Assembly: GCF_001305595.1 (NCBI RefSeq)
Contig: NZ_CP012406.1
Location: 124,001-188,000, forward strand
Reading direction: 5' to 3'
Length of the DNA stretch: 64,000 nt
From: Azospirillum thiophilum
GTDB taxonomy: Bacteria > Pseudomonadota > Alphaproteobacteria > Azospirillales > Azospirillaceae
Positions 31,141 to 39,576 of the stretch are shown here, piece by piece (position 1 is the stretch's first letter; every line of letters begins with the position of its first letter). A program made the translations under genes and the position numbers. The notes below the pieces were generated by a model that saw only the letters and a list, made by a program, of their open reading frames with translations, was not told where the DNA came from and made no database searches.

Positions 31141-32267
31141 GCATGCCGCCGCAGCCTGAAACACCGGCCGGAGGAAAGCCGCGCATCCTGGTGGTCGACG
31201 ACGAGCCGATCAACCTGAAGGTGATGACCGACCTGCTGCGCGACAGCTACGGCCTGACCGTGGCGAAGGACGGGCCGCAGGCGCTCGCCCGGCTGGCCGG
31301 CGATCCGCTGCCCGACCTGATCCTGCTGGACGTGATGATGCCGGGCATGGACGGGGTGGAGGTGTGCCGCCGGCTGAAGGCCGACTCCCGCACCGCCGAG
31401 CTGCCGGTGATCTTCATCACCGCGATGGGGCAGGTCCATGACGAAACCCGCGGGTTCGAGGCGGGGGCGGTCGATTACATCACCAAGCCGATCTCGCCGC
31501 CGGTGATGCTGGCGCGGGTCCGCACCCACATCGCCCTGCGCGAGGCGCGCCGCGCGCTCGCCGACCAGAACCGGCAGCTGGAAATCCGTGTGGCGGAGCG
31601 CACGCGCGACCTGCTGCGGGCCCAGGACGCCACCATCCGCGCCATGGCCTCGCTGGCGGAAACCCGCGACAACGAGACCGGCAACCACATCCGCCGCACC
31701 CAGAACTATGTGCTGGCGCTCGCCCTGCACCTCCGCCACGACCCGCGCTATGCCGACCGGCTCGACGAGGGAACCATCGAGCTGCTCTACAAGTCGGCGC
31801 CGCTGCACGATGTTGGCAAGGTCGGCATCCCCGATTCGATCCTGCTGAAGCCGGGGAAGCTCAGCGACGACGAATTCCACGTCATGAAGACCCATGCCGC
31901 TCTGGGCCACGACGCCATCTTCGCCGCCGAAGGGCAGGCGGAGATGGCGGCGGTCGGAGAAAGCTCGTTCCTGCGCATCGCCCGCGAGATCGCGCACGGC
32001 CATCATGAACGCTGGGACGGCACCGGCTATCCCCAGGGCCTGGCCGGGGAGGCGATCCCGCTGTCGGCCAGGCTGATGGCGGTGGCCGACGTCTATGACG
32101 CGCTGATCAGCCGCCGCTGCTACAAGCCGGCCTTCCCGCACGAGACGGCGGCCGCAATCATCCGCGAGGGCAGCGGCAGCCATTTCGATCCGGCGGTCGT
32201 CGACGCCTTCGTCGCCCTGGAGGACGAGTTCAAGGACATCGCCGGGCGCTATCGCGACGAGGCGTGA
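31137..32267 (+). CDS. Response regulator with HD-GYP c-di-GMP phosphodiesterase
   Basis: The 376-residue protein has a receiver domain (about 15-135, phospho-acceptor Asp65 in LILLDVMMPG), a short coiled linker and an HD-GYP domain (about 160-360; LHDVGKVGIPDS with His224-Asp225, HHERWDGTGYPQGL, ARLMAVADVYDAL). This is the RpfG-type architecture, and the catalytic metal ligands and GYP motif look intact, so it should degrade c-di-GMP. The ATG overlaps the kinase stop by four bases, so kinase and regulator are almost certainly partners. Output is probably motility versus biofilm. Confidence 0.93.
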   Translation: MSMPPQPETPAGGKPRILVVDDEPINLKVMTDLLRDSYGLTVAKDGPQALARLAGDPLPDLILLDVMMPGMDGVEVCRRLKADSRTAELPVIFITAMGQVHDETRGFEAGAVDYITKPISPPVMLARVRTHIALREARRALADQNRQLEIRVAERTRDLLRAQDATIRAMASLAETRDNETGNHIRRTQNYVLALALHLRHDPRYADRLDEGTIELLYKSAPLHDVGKVGIPDSILLKPGKLSDDEFHVMKTHAALGHDAIFAAEGQAEMAAVGESSFLRIAREIAHGHHERWDGTGYPQGLAGEAIPLSARLMAVADVYDALISRRCYKPAFPHETAAAIIREGSGSHFDPAVVDAFVALEDEFKDIAGRYRDEA

Positions 32268-32297
32268 GCGGCAGGCCGCTCAACTCGGTAAATCCGG

Positions 32298-33068
32298 TCA
32301 GATCCACGAATCGTCCCCGCCGCTGCCGCCGCCATCGTCGAAGGGCGCATCGTCCGGCGCCGGCTGGTCCTGGTCATAGGAAACGTCCCGGGCCGCATCC
32401 TCTGGGGGGGCGCCCCGGTCGTCGCCGTAATAATTGTTGACCACCGTTTCGTTGACCGTCGTTTCCCCGGTTGGCGTCTGGGCCACCGCCTCGCCGAAGG
32501 GACCGGGGGAATGATGCAGCAGCGAGGAGATCGCGCTCGCCGCCAGCATGCCGCCGGCGACGCCGGCCGCCGTCTGCGCCGCTCCGGCGAAGAACCCGCC
32601 GCCGCGCGGGGCCATGCCGGCCTGGGGGAAGGGCTGTTGCGGGTAGGGTTGCTGGGGATAGGCCGCGCCGGGCTGTCCATAGCCGGGCGCCGCGATGCCG
32701 GTCGGGGCATTGGGCGGAGCGGACCATGGGCTGCGGCCGGCCGGCGGCGGGGCGGCAGGCTGCTCGCCGCCGCGGCTCCACGGGCTGCGGCCGATGCCCA
32801 GCGCGTTCGACAGGAAGCTGCCGCCCGTCGACGCCGGCCGGTCGGCGCGGTCGCGCGCCTGACGCTCCAACTCCTCGATCCGGGTCTGGGCGGCGGTCAG
32901 GGCCTGCTGCTGGACCAGGACGGTTTGCGCCATGTAATAGGCGGACAGCGGCTGGTCCTGGACCGACCGGCGGATGAAATCCTCCGCCTCGGCGTCGCGG
33001 GGCTGGGCTTCCGCCTCGCGCAGGCGGCGGAACAGGTCGGACAGCAGCGTGCGTTCCTCGGGGGTCAT
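32298..33068 (-). CDS. DUF2076-family periplasmic ligand-binding-sensor-type protein
   Basis: The 256-residue protein opens with MTPEERTLLSDLFRRLREAE and continues with an N-terminal helical region containing DAEAEDFIRRS and QPLSAYYMAQTVLVQQQAL, the signature of DUF2076. The middle is rich in Pro, Gln, Gly and Tyr (PQQPYPQQPFPQ), and a hydrophobic Gly/Ala segment (GFFAGAAQTAAGVAGGMLAA) precedes a very acidic, Gly-rich tail. Function is unknown. AGGAG precedes this ATG, which was preferred over the longer frame. It is convergent with the HD-GYP gene. Confidence 0.8.
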   Translation of the reverse strand: MTPEERTLLSDLFRRLREAEAQPRDAEAEDFIRRSVQDQPLSAYYMAQTVLVQQQALTAAQTRIEELERQARDRADRPASTGGSFLSNALGIGRSPWSRGGEQPAAPPPAGRSPWSAPPNAPTGIAAPGYGQPGAAYPQQPYPQQPFPQAGMAPRGGGFFAGAAQTAAGVAGGMLAASAISSLLHHSPGPFGEAVAQTPTGETTVNETVVNNYYGDDRGAPPEDAARDVSYDQDQPAPDDAPFDDGGGSGGDDSWI

Positions 33069-33427
33069 CGACGTCTCCTGGCAGAGCGCCCGATCGCAAT
33101 GGGGCACAATCCTTGATGTGGAGACGCCATACCCCCCCGGACAAGTGTCCGGCAAGGGCCCCATTGCCATGGCGCCGCACCATGGACGCAAAATTGCGCG
33201 CCCATGGCAATTTTGCGCAAACGGACCAAGGGCTTGGGCGCGTTTTCAGGCAGGATGCATGAACCGGCGGATGGTTGGGCTGACCATTGTGGGAAGAGAA
33301 CGGCTATATCGGCTATGGCGTGGCGACCTTAACATATGACATTGACGGGGGTGCCCTTTTGGCCGTCGATGGGCCACATTCGGAGTGCGACCGCCGGGCG
33401 GCGCCGGTTGGGAAACCGAGACCAGGA
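33069..33427. other. Intergenic region with two perfect palindromes
   Basis: About 360 bases between divergent DUF2076 and CheC-type genes, without a convincing gene. CCGGACA-AG-TGTCCGG at 33137-33152 is a perfect 16-bp palindrome. CGCAAAATTGC and GCAATTTTGCG (33187-33197, 33207-33217) are perfect 11-bp inverted arms with a 9-base spacer. Either could be an operator; the second could also fold as an RNA hairpin. Confidence 0.5.
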
Positions 33428-34105
33428 ATGAACGGGCGCCGAGACATGGTGGAACTGACCGACCTGGAGCGCGACGCGCTGACCGAGTTGGTGAACATGG
33501 GGGTCGGCCGCGCCGCAACCCATCTCAGCCGCATGGTCAGCGATCAGGTCCTGCTGTCCGTCCCGACCGTCGACATCGTCAGCCGGCAGGAGGCGTCGGC
33601 CTTTCTGAGCGCACGCGAGCGCAGCGGCCTGGTCGCGGTGGAACAGCAGTTCCGCGGTTCCTTCGACGGGCGCGCCATGCTGATCTTTCCGGAAGCCAAC
33701 AGCTTGGAACTGGCCCGCGCGGTCCTGGGCGGCGACCTGACGCTGGCGGAGATCGTCGACCTGGAACAGGACGCCCTGGCGGAGATCGGCAACATCATCC
33801 TGAACGGCTGCCTCGTCATCGTCGCCAACGCACTGCGGGACCGGCTGACGATCTCGCTGCCGGCGGTGCTGCGCGGCGACGGCGCCAATATCCTGAAGGA
33901 CAAGACCGGGAACAGCGACGAACTGGTGCTATTCCTTTATATAGACTTCACGATCCGCAGCCGCAGCATCCGCGGTTACATCGCCTTGCTGATGGGGGTG
34001 TCGTCGCTGGAAGCGCTGAAACAGCTGATCCATGCCTTCATCGAGGGCATCGCATCCGAAGACCCCACATCCGCCGGAATGCCCAATGGCTCCCACATTG
34101 CCTGA
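33428..34105 (+). CDS. CheC-type CheY-P phosphatase
   Basis: The 225-residue protein has two copies of the CheC/FliY active-site helix: TELVNMGVGRAATHLSRMV near residue 20 and AEIGNIILNGCLVIVANAL near 120, each with the E-x-x-N dyad. Two intact sites suggest an active phosphatase for a receiver domain. The gene overlaps a HisKA_2 kinase gene by 20 bases, so it may dephosphorylate that kinase's regulator rather than a flagellar CheY. The start is uncertain: ATG at 33428 or MVELTDL at 33446. Confidence 0.83.
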   Translation: MNGRRDMVELTDLERDALTELVNMGVGRAATHLSRMVSDQVLLSVPTVDIVSRQEASAFLSARERSGLVAVEQQFRGSFDGRAMLIFPEANSLELARAVLGGDLTLAEIVDLEQDALAEIGNIILNGCLVIVANALRDRLTISLPAVLRGDGANILKDKTGNSDELVLFLYIDFTIRSRSIRGYIALLMGVSSLEALKQLIHAFIEGIASEDPTSAGMPNGSHIA

Positions 34106-35969
34106 TCAACCCACGTGGGCCCTGGATGTCCTGGGGGCGCTGGATGCCGGCATCCTGCTGCTGGACCGCCATTGCCGGGTGCTCTACTGGAACGGCTGGA
34201 TGGAGCAGGCCTCCACACTGCCGGCCCGCGAGCTGCTGGGGCACGATCTGTTCGACGCGCTGCCGAACCTGCGCGAATCGCGGCTGCACAGCGCGGTGCG
34301 CGACACGCTGGCCACCGGGGCGCCCGGCGTCCTGTCGCATACGCTGAACCCGATGCTGTTCCCGCTGCGCCTGCCCGACGGCCGGCGGATGGTCCACAAT
34401 GTGCTGATCCGCCCGCTGCCGTCGCAGCCGCACTCCCATGGCGGCGACGCACGCTGCCTGATCCAGGTGACCGACGTCACCGCGTCGGTGAACCGCGAGC
34501 GCGTTCTGCGCGAACAGCGCGACGCACGCTACCGTGCCATCGTCGACACCGCTCCCGACGCCATCGTCACCACCGACACCCGCGGCATGGTGCAGTGGAT
34601 GAACGGCACCGCCACCCGCCAGTTCGACTACCGGCCCGACGAGCTGATCGGCCACAGCGTGCGCGTCCTGCTGGGCGACGATGCGCCGGACTGGATCGCC
34701 ATGGCCGAAGGCAGCGGCCCGGGCAGCCCCTGCGGCCTGGATATCGCCGCCCGTCCGGTGGAGCTGTCCGGACGGCGGCGCGACGGCAGCGCCATCGACC
34801 TGGAATTGTCGATGGCGCGCTGGGAATCGGAAGGGCGCAGCTTCATCACCGGCATCCTGCGCGACATCACCGAGCGCCGCCGCGCCCGCGAGGAACTGCG
34901 GGCCAGCGCGCTCGCCATGCGGCAGCTGGCCGAACAGACCAAGGCGACGCTCGACGCGCTGCCGGCCTTCATCGCCGTGCTCGACCGCTCCGGCCACATC
35001 GTCTCGGTCAACCGCGCCTGGGCGGAAGCCGGGCCGGAACCCAGCTTCCTCGGCCAGGGCTGCATCGTCGGCGACGACTATCTCCGGCATTGCGGACGGG
35101 GCGAGACCGTCGATCCGCGCGCCGACACCGTGATGGACGGCCTGCGCACATTGCTGAGGGATGGCGGCCCGCCGGTGTCGGCGGAGTATGTCACCAACAG
35201 CCAGCGCTGGTTCCGCTGCCTCGCCGCCCCGATGCCGGCGGGCCCCTTCGGCGGCACGGTGCTGATGCACATCGACGTGACCGAGATCAAGTCGATGGAG
35301 GCGGCGCTGCGCAAGCTGGTCGGCCAGAAATCGACCCTGCTGCGCGAGGTCAACCATCGCGTCAAGAACAGCCTGCAACTGGTGTCCAGCCTGCTGACGC
35401 TGCAGACCCTCAGCCTGCCGGACGAGCGGGTGCGGGTGCATTTCCAGGACGCCCGCAGCCGGATCGAGGCGATCGCCCGCGTCCACAACCGGCTCTACCA
35501 GGCCGACCAGTTCCAGACCATCGAGTTCGGCACCTACCTGAACGAGCTGTGCGAGGATCTTGCCCGCGCGTCGGGCGGCGGCGACATGTGCGACATCGCC
35601 GTGCGGTCCGAGGTGGTCGACCTGCCGATCGACCATGCCGCCCCGCTGGGCCTGATCGCCAACGAGCTGATCACCAACGCGGTGAAGCACCGCGGCGACG
35701 CGCCGGCCAAGGTGACGGTGACCTTCCGGCGCGAGAGGGACCGGCTGGCCCTGACCGTCGCCGACCGCGGCCCCGGCCTGCCGTCCAACTTCGACATCCG
35801 CAAGAGCCGCAGCCTGGGGATGCGGCTGATCTCCAGCCTGGCCGGACAGATCCGGGCCAGCGTGGACATCGACACCACTCCGAAGGGAACCGTTTTCCGG
35901 ATCGAGCTGCCGGTGCCCGACGCGGTGCCGCTGCTGGAATCCTCAGCAGCCGAGGAGTTCGGCGGATGA
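34086..35969 (+). CDS. PAS-containing HisKA_2 sensor histidine kinase
   Basis: The 627-residue cytoplasmic kinase has three PAS-like regions (about 15-135, 145-275 and 290-410). A HisKA_2 dimerisation domain follows (LLREVNHRVKNSLQLVSSLL, phospho-histidine in NHRVKN), then an HATPase domain (GLIANELITNAVKH, ADRGPGLP, LGMRLISSLAGQI). This kinase class usually signals to single-domain or PhyR-like regulators. The ATG at MAPTLPDQP overlaps the CheC-type gene, and its stop overlaps the next regulator start (ATGA), so the three form one coupled operon. Confidence 0.9.
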   Translation: MAPTLPDQPTWALDVLGALDAGILLLDRHCRVLYWNGWMEQASTLPARELLGHDLFDALPNLRESRLHSAVRDTLATGAPGVLSHTLNPMLFPLRLPDGRRMVHNVLIRPLPSQPHSHGGDARCLIQVTDVTASVNRERVLREQRDARYRAIVDTAPDAIVTTDTRGMVQWMNGTATRQFDYRPDELIGHSVRVLLGDDAPDWIAMAEGSGPGSPCGLDIAARPVELSGRRRDGSAIDLELSMARWESEGRSFITGILRDITERRRAREELRASALAMRQLAEQTKATLDALPAFIAVLDRSGHIVSVNRAWAEAGPEPSFLGQGCIVGDDYLRHCGRGETVDPRADTVMDGLRTLLRDGGPPVSAEYVTNSQRWFRCLAAPMPAGPFGGTVLMHIDVTEIKSMEAALRKLVGQKSTLLREVNHRVKNSLQLVSSLLTLQTLSLPDERVRVHFQDARSRIEAIARVHNRLYQADQFQTIEFGTYLNELCEDLARASGGGDMCDIAVRSEVVDLPIDHAAPLGLIANELITNAVKHRGDAPAKVTVTFRRERDRLALTVADRGPGLPSNFDIRKSRSLGMRLISSLAGQIRASVDIDTTPKGTVFRIELPVPDAVPLLESSAAEEFGG

Positions 35970-36367
35970 GGATCCTGCTGGTGGAGGACGAGGTGCTGAT
36001 CGCGCTGGAACAGCAGCTCTACCTGGAGACCGTCGGCCATGACGTGGTCGGCCCGGCGGTGACCGCGGCGGAGGCCGTGGCGTTCGCTGCCGACGGCAAG
36101 CCCGATCTGGCGCTGGTCGACGTTCATCTCGGCATGGGGTCGAACGGCATCGACGCCGCCCGGCAGTTGACGGCGATGGGCGTGCCCTGCCTGTTCATCA
36201 CCTCCTTCCGCGACGAGTTGAAGAAGGGGGGGCCGCTCACCGGTATCGGCTGCCTGCCCAAGCCCTTCACCCAGAGCGGCCTGCTCGCCGCCGTCGACGC
36301 CGCCCGCGCCATCCTGGCCGGCGAGACGCCACGCAACGTGCCGCAGACGATGGAGTTGTTCGTGTGA
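35966..36367 (+). CDS. Single-domain response regulator
   Basis: A 133-residue stand-alone receiver domain. It shows the acidic pocket LLVEDEVLI, phospho-acceptor Asp in LALVDVHLGMGSNG, a FITSF segment and the conserved lysine in CLPKPF. The insert GMGSNGID after the phosphorylation site is typical of alphaproteobacterial partners of HisKA_2/HWE kinases. Start overlaps the kinase stop by four bases. With no output domain it must act by protein contact or phosphate transfer; the operon's CheC-type protein is a candidate phosphatase. Confidence 0.92.
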   Translation: MRILLVEDEVLIALEQQLYLETVGHDVVGPAVTAAEAVAFAADGKPDLALVDVHLGMGSNGIDAARQLTAMGVPCLFITSFRDELKKGGPLTGIGCLPKPFTQSGLLAAVDAARAILAGETPRNVPQTMELFV

Positions 36368-36406
36368 CGGCCTGATCGTCCGGAAGGCGTGAGCCGATGC
36401 GGAATC

Positions 36407-37060
36407 CTACAGGAGACGGCGCACGGATTGGATGTCGAAGGTCCCACCGCCATCAGTCGTGATGATCTGCGCCCAGATCTGCCACTGGCCGTTGACACGC
36501 GCGCCGACGACGGTCGACTGTCCTGTGCCGCCTTGCGTCAGGCGGTAGTCATTGCGCATGTAGCGTCCGGCATAGCCGGCCAGCGACTGCAACATCGCCC
36601 CGTTATCGGTGCCGCCGTTCGCGTCCTGAATGTTGTGGTGGGCAACCCGGACGATGCCGTTTCCGGCGCTCCAGCCGAAGGAGCAGCCATTCATCATGGC
36701 ATTGAAGAACAGGGTGGCATTGGCCCCGATGGACAGCGAATAGCCGCTGTCGACGTTCCACGGCAGGAAATAGGCCGTCCCGTCGCCATTGTTGTGCGGC
36801 CTGACCTGATACATGCTGCCATTGGTATGCCAGCCATAGAGGTATCCGCGATACCGGACGTTCACGGCATCGACATGCTCGACCCGGAAATGATGGGGCC
36901 GGTGGGCGCCGACACCGACTGTCGCCCCGCCATAGCGTTGATTCCAGTCACCGACGCTCATGCCGTCCGGCATGAAGAACGTGACGACATTTTGCCTCAG
37001 GAATGCCCCCGGATCATTGCCGAGGGGCTGCGCAATCACGTTGGCTTGAACAACCGGCAT
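36407..37060 (-). CDS. CNF1/BLF1-like putative glutamine deamidase toxin
   Basis: A 217-residue stand-alone protein without signal peptide or membrane segment. It has the core of the CNF1/BLF1 deamidase superfamily: LPW (99-101), a hydrophobic strand ATLFFNAMMNGC ending in Cys126, and His141 in IVRVAHHN fifteen residues later, the same Cys-His spacing as in CNF1. The C-terminal STVVGARVNGQWQIWAQIIT also resembles the BLF1 end. Known members deamidate a glutamine of Rho GTPases or eIF4A. The usual LSGC is MNGC here, and the threonine before it is Asn, so activity is uncertain. Length matches BLF1 (about 211). DNA is visibly lower in GC than its neighbours, suggesting transfer. No immunity or secretion gene is adjacent. 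Confidence 0.6.
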   Translation of the reverse strand: MPVVQANVIAQPLGNDPGAFLRQNVVTFFMPDGMSVGDWNQRYGGATVGVGAHRPHHFRVEHVDAVNVRYRGYLYGWHTNGSMYQVRPHNNGDGTAYFLPWNVDSGYSLSIGANATLFFNAMMNGCSFGWSAGNGIVRVAHHNIQDANGGTDNGAMLQSLAGYAGRYMRNDYRLTQGGTGQSTVVGARVNGQWQIWAQIITTDGGGTFDIQSVRRLL

Positions 37061-37302
37061 GGTGTCCTCGTGCTGACCTTGGCAGGACTGGAATCGCGAA
37101 CCCGCGTGTGGAACGCGGAGCCTTCTCCTCGAAGGTGGTACAGAGGCATTCCAGTTGTGGAAAGACCATCTTTTTCCCCCTCAATTCATTTTCCACTTGA
37201 CGGCCGGCAGCCAAGGAAACGGGCATGCGGCTCCGGTCAAGACGGTCAGGTCTCGACGGATCTGCCGCAAGCACATCATGGAAGATGACGGGGTGGCGCC
37301 GG

Positions 37303-39402
37303 TCAGCGCCCCTTGGACGGAGTACCCTTGGACGGCGCAACCTTGGATGAGGTCTGGCGCGGCCTCTGCCCGACCGGCGGCACCATCCGCCGCCCCTGGC
37401 CGGCCTGCTGGGTCAGGAAGCTCTTGCCCTTCGCCGCCTGTTCGCGCGGCTTGGCCGTCGCCCCCACCGGCTGCCAGGCCGGGATCAGCTGTTCCTCGCC
37501 CGGCCCGATCAGGTCTTCACGGCCCAGCCGTTTCAGCGCCTCGCGCAGGATCGGCCAGTTCTCCGGATCGTGGTAGCGCAGGAAGGCCTTGTGCAGGCGG
37601 CGCTGCTTCAGCCCCTTGGCCGAGGACACGGTCTCCGACCCGACGCGGCGGACCGGACGCAGGGGATTGCGCTCGCTGTGGTACATGGCGGTCGCAAGCG
37701 ACATCGGCGAGGGCAGGAAGGTCTGCACCTGATCGGCCTTGAAGCCGTTCCGCTTCAGCCACAGGGCGAGGTTCATCATGTCCTCGTCTGTGGTGCCGGG
37801 ATGGGCGGCGATGAAGTAGGGGATCAGGTAGAGCTTCTTCCCGGCCTCCTTCGCCGCCTTGTCGAACATCCGCTTGAAGTCGTCGTAGGCGCCCATGCCG
37901 GGCTTCATCATCTTGGCCAGCGGTCCCGGCTCGGTGTGCTCGGGCGCGATCTTCAGGTAGCCGCCGACATGGTGGGTCACCAGCTCCTTGACATATTCCG
38001 GGTTGCGGACGGCGAGGTCGTAGCGCAGGCCGGACGCGATGTGGATCTTCTTCACCCCCGGCACCGCGCGGGCCTTGCGGTAGAGCTGGACCAGCGAGGA
38101 ATGGTCGGTGTCCAGGTTCTTGCAGATGTCGGGGAAGACGCAGGACGGCCGGCGGCAGACCGCTTCCGTCTCCTTGTCCTTGCAGGCGAGCCGGTACATG
38201 TTGGCGGTCGGCCCGCCCATGTCGGAGATGACGCCGGTGAAGCCCTTGGTCTTATCGCGGATAAGCTCGATCTCGCGCAGGATGGAGCCTTCCGACCGGC
38301 TCTGGATGATGCGGCCCTCATGCTCGGTGATCGAGCAGAAGGAACAGCCGCCGAAGCAGCCGCGCATGATGTTGACGGAAAAGCGGATCATCTCCCACGC
38401 CGGGATGCGCGCGTCGCCATAGGACGGGTGGGGCGCACGGGCGTAGGACAGGTCGTAGACGCCGTCCATCTCGTTGGTTTCCAGCGGGATCGGCGGCGGG
38501 TTCAGCCAGACGTCGCGGTCGCCGTGGCGCTGGACCAGCGCGCGGGCGTTGCCGGGGTTGCTCTCCTGGTGCAGGACGCGGCTGGCATGGGCGTAGAGCA
38601 CCTTGTCGGCCGTCACCTGCTCATAGCTCGGCAACCGCACCACCATGCGGTCGGCCCCGGCGGCCCGCGGCGACACCGTCACCGACGGGTCGTCGATCGA
38701 GCTGCTGTCGACCACCGTCCAACCCTCCGGCAGGCTGGAACGCATGATGGCGGTGCCGCGGATGTCGGTCATCGCCCTGGGCGATTCCCCCTTCAGCGCG
38801 CGCTGGGCGATCTCGATGATGGCGCGCTCGGCATTGCCGTAGACCAGCAGGTCGGCCTTGGCGTCGGCCAGGACCGAGCGGCGGATCTTCTCGCTCCAAT
38901 GGTCATACTGGGCGATGCGGCGCAGGCTCGCCTCGATGCCGCCCAGCAGGATGGGAACATCCTTGTACGCCTCGCGGCAGCGCTGGGAATAGACGATGAC
39001 GGCGCGGTCCGGCCGCTTGCCGCCCTCGTCGTTCGGCGTGTAGCTGTCGTTGTGGCGCAGGCGGCGGTCGGCCGTGTAGTGGTTGACCATCGAATCCATG
39101 TTGCCGCCGGTCACGCCCCAGAACAGCCGCGGCTTGCCCAGCACCTTGAACGGCTCGGCGCTGCTCCAGTCCGGCTGGGCGATGATGCCGACCTTCAGCC
39201 CCTGCGATTCCAGCAGGCGGCCGATGATCGCCATGCCGAAGCTGGGATGGTCGACATAGGCGTCGCCGGTGACGATGATGACGTCGCACTGGTCCCAGCC
39301 CAGCCGGTCCATCTCCGCGCGCGACATCGGCAGGAAGGGCGCCGCCTTCGGGCGCACGCTCCGGTCGGGGCGGTGGGCGAACAGGTTGGGGGCCGCGAGC
39401 AT
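37303..39402 (-). CDS. YgiQ-family radical SAM protein
   Basis: The 699-residue protein has the YgiQ layout: an N-terminal domain (FLPMSRAEMDRLGWDQCDVI, GDAYVDHPSFG), the radical SAM core with MRGCFGGCSFC (CxxxCxxC), and a long C-terminal region containing LIPYFIAAHPGTTDEDM. The basic Lys/Pro/Thr-rich tail is typical. The biological reaction of this widespread family is not established. MLAAPNLFAHRPD was chosen as start; the frame is open for 43 more codons that look non-homologous. Confidence 0.93.
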   Translation of the reverse strand: MLAAPNLFAHRPDRSVRPKAAPFLPMSRAEMDRLGWDQCDVIIVTGDAYVDHPSFGMAIIGRLLESQGLKVGIIAQPDWSSAEPFKVLGKPRLFWGVTGGNMDSMVNHYTADRRLRHNDSYTPNDEGGKRPDRAVIVYSQRCREAYKDVPILLGGIEASLRRIAQYDHWSEKIRRSVLADAKADLLVYGNAERAIIEIAQRALKGESPRAMTDIRGTAIMRSSLPEGWTVVDSSSIDDPSVTVSPRAAGADRMVVRLPSYEQVTADKVLYAHASRVLHQESNPGNARALVQRHGDRDVWLNPPPIPLETNEMDGVYDLSYARAPHPSYGDARIPAWEMIRFSVNIMRGCFGGCSFCSITEHEGRIIQSRSEGSILREIELIRDKTKGFTGVISDMGGPTANMYRLACKDKETEAVCRRPSCVFPDICKNLDTDHSSLVQLYRKARAVPGVKKIHIASGLRYDLAVRNPEYVKELVTHHVGGYLKIAPEHTEPGPLAKMMKPGMGAYDDFKRMFDKAAKEAGKKLYLIPYFIAAHPGTTDEDMMNLALWLKRNGFKADQVQTFLPSPMSLATAMYHSERNPLRPVRRVGSETVSSAKGLKQRRLHKAFLRYHDPENWPILREALKRLGREDLIGPGEEQLIPAWQPVGATAKPREQAAKGKSFLTQQAGQGRRMVPPVGQRPRQTSSKVAPSKGTPSKGR

Positions 39403-39576
39403 CGCGTTCTCCGGGGCTCTTGAATCGGTGCGGGTGGACAAGCCGACACTCTTAGCGCGTCGGCCGGCAAATTCCCACCGCTGATAACGCAGCGGAGCAA
39501 TGGGACATTGCGCGGGGGCGTGACGCAGCAATGTGGGACGCCCCCGCGCGGACGCAAGGGCAGGGTCAGGCAGACC

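Noticed and set aside
37090..37156. tRNA-like fold with 7-bp closing stem CTGGAAT/ATTCCAG upstream of the deamidase-like gene
   Set aside because: No proper T-arm stem, D-arm or 3' spacing; it does not fit a tRNA. It may be a leader hairpin.
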